Origin: Alphaproteobacteria bacterium
GTDB taxonomy: Bacteria; Pseudomonadota; Alphaproteobacteria; Thalassobaculales; Thalassobaculaceae
DNA length: 56,543 bases
Assembly: GCA_013203465.1 (NCBI GenBank)
Contig: JABMNR010000071.1
Span: forward strand, 1-56,543
Direction: 5' to 3'
Below the pieces are notes generated by a model. That model searched no databases. It was given only the letters and a program-made list of their open reading frames with translations, and was not told the origin of the DNA. Made by a program: the position numbers and the translations under genes. This document shows, piece after piece, positions 56,000 to 56,543 of the stretch (position 1 is its first letter; each line of letters opens with the position of its first letter).

Positions 56000-56543
56000 T
56001 CAGCGCTGGTCGAGCGGCGGGAACGGGCGCTGCGCCGGACCGTTGTACAGCTGGCGCGGGCGACCGATCTTCTGGGTCGGATCGTTGATCATCTCCATCC
56101 ACTGGGCGACCCAGCCGACCGTGCGGGCCACGGCGAACAAGACGGTGAACATCGAGGTCGGGAAGCCCAACGCCTTGAGCACGATGCCGGAGTAGAAGTC
56201 GACGTTCGGGAACAGCTTCTTCTCGACGAAGTAGGGATCGTCCAGCGCGATCTTCTCCAATTCCATCGCCAATTCCAGCAGCGGATCGTCCAGGTTCAGC
56301 TCGGCCAGAACCTCGTGACAGGAGGCCTGCATCACCTTGGCGCGCGGGTCGTAGTTCTTGTACACCCGGTGGCCGAAACCCATCAGGCGGAACGGATCGT
56401 CCTTGTCCTTCGCCTTGGCGATGTACTCCTGAATGTTGTCCTTGTGACCGATCTCGCCGAGCATGTTGAGCACCGCCTCGTTGGCGCCGCCATGGGCCGG
56501 CCCCCACAGCGAGGCGATGCCGGCGGCGATGCAGGCGAACGGG
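56000..56543 (-). CDS. gltA: Citrate synthase, C-terminal part (cut by the window end)
   Basis: The last 180 or so residues of type II citrate synthase, first enzyme of the TCA cycle. The visible part begins [22 protein letters not shown] with the catalytic His of GPAHGGAN, and continues with [15 protein letters not shown] (citrate-binding His and Arg) and [16 protein letters not shown] (catalytic Asp). The reading frame is open at the window edge, so the 5' part lies outside. It points toward lpxB. Confidence 0.95.
   Translation of the reverse strand, partial: PFACIAAGIASLWGPAHGGANEAVLNMLGEIGHKDNIQEYIAKAKDKDDPFRLMGFGHRVYKNYDPRAKVMQASCHEVLAELNLDDPLLELAMELEKIALDDPYFVEKKLFPNVDFYSGIVLKALGFPTSMFTVLFAVARTVGWVAQWMEMINDPTQKIGRPRQLYNGPAQRPFPPLDQR

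Overview
The window is high-GC DNA from an alphaproteobacterium, most likely of Rhodospirillales type. The evidence is the core gene order rpsB-tsf-pyrH-frr-uppS-cdsA-dxr-rseP-bamA-skp-lpxD-fabZ-lpxA-lpxI-lpxB next to gltA, LpxI in place of LpxH, a short proline-tRNA ligase of about 440 residues without an editing insertion, and an LdtR-like MarR regulator. No tRNA, rRNA, CRISPR array, insertion sequence or phage gene was recognised.

The left half (about 1-28.6 kb) is an accessory catabolic region of short operons in changing orientation. At 1-10.2 kb are two PhyH-like Fe(II)/2-oxoglutarate oxygenases, a zinc aspartoacylase-like hydrolase, a 50-residue small protein, an MFS exporter coupled to a flavin-binding PNPOx-like protein, a ketopantoate-reductase-like enzyme, an acyl-CoA dehydrogenase, an enoyl-CoA hydratase, a TIM-barrel isomerase and a beta-hydroxyacid dehydrogenase. 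At 10.5-16.5 kb a LacI-type regulator leads a complete branched-chain-amino-acid-type (HAAT) ABC transporter in the order ATPase, permease, binding protein, permease, ATPase. At 16.5-22.2 kb are a 2-keto-4-pentenoate-hydratase-like enzyme, a propionate-type CoA-transferase, a Gfo/Idh/MocA oxidoreductase, a MaoC hydratase, an SDR and a second TIM-barrel isomerase. At 22.2-28.6 kb are another SDR, a carboxymuconolactone-decarboxylase-like protein with a tiny upstream ORF, a dienelactone-hydrolase-like enzyme, a membrane PQQ glucose/quinate-type dehydrogenase and a second beta-hydroxyacid dehydrogenase. Together these look like import of an oxygenated carbon source, periplasmic and cytoplasmic oxidation, isomerisation, CoA activation and beta-oxidation-like steps. 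The substrate cannot be read from the sequence.

The right half (28.6-56.5 kb) is mainly core genome: the MarR regulator, proS, lolC-lolD, a pentapeptide-repeat protein on the opposite strand, dnaE, a betaine-aldehyde-dehydrogenase-like gene, an M81 (MlrC) metallopeptidase, a small secreted protein, and then one long co-directional block from rpsB to lpxB. That block couples translation (S2, EF-Ts, RRF), UMP kinase, isoprenoid and phospholipid precursor synthesis (Dxr, UppS, CdsA), envelope proteolysis, outer-membrane protein assembly (BamA, Skp) and lipid A synthesis. It meets gltA, cut by the window end, at a convergent hairpin terminator.

Non-coding points of interest are an AT-rich regulatory island with three dyads before the LacI gene (10183-10536), two tandem hairpins between convergent genes (8302-8381) including a perfect 18-bp stem, a terminator with a competing hairpin before the 50-residue ORF, and a short AT-rich rare-codon patch inside bamA.
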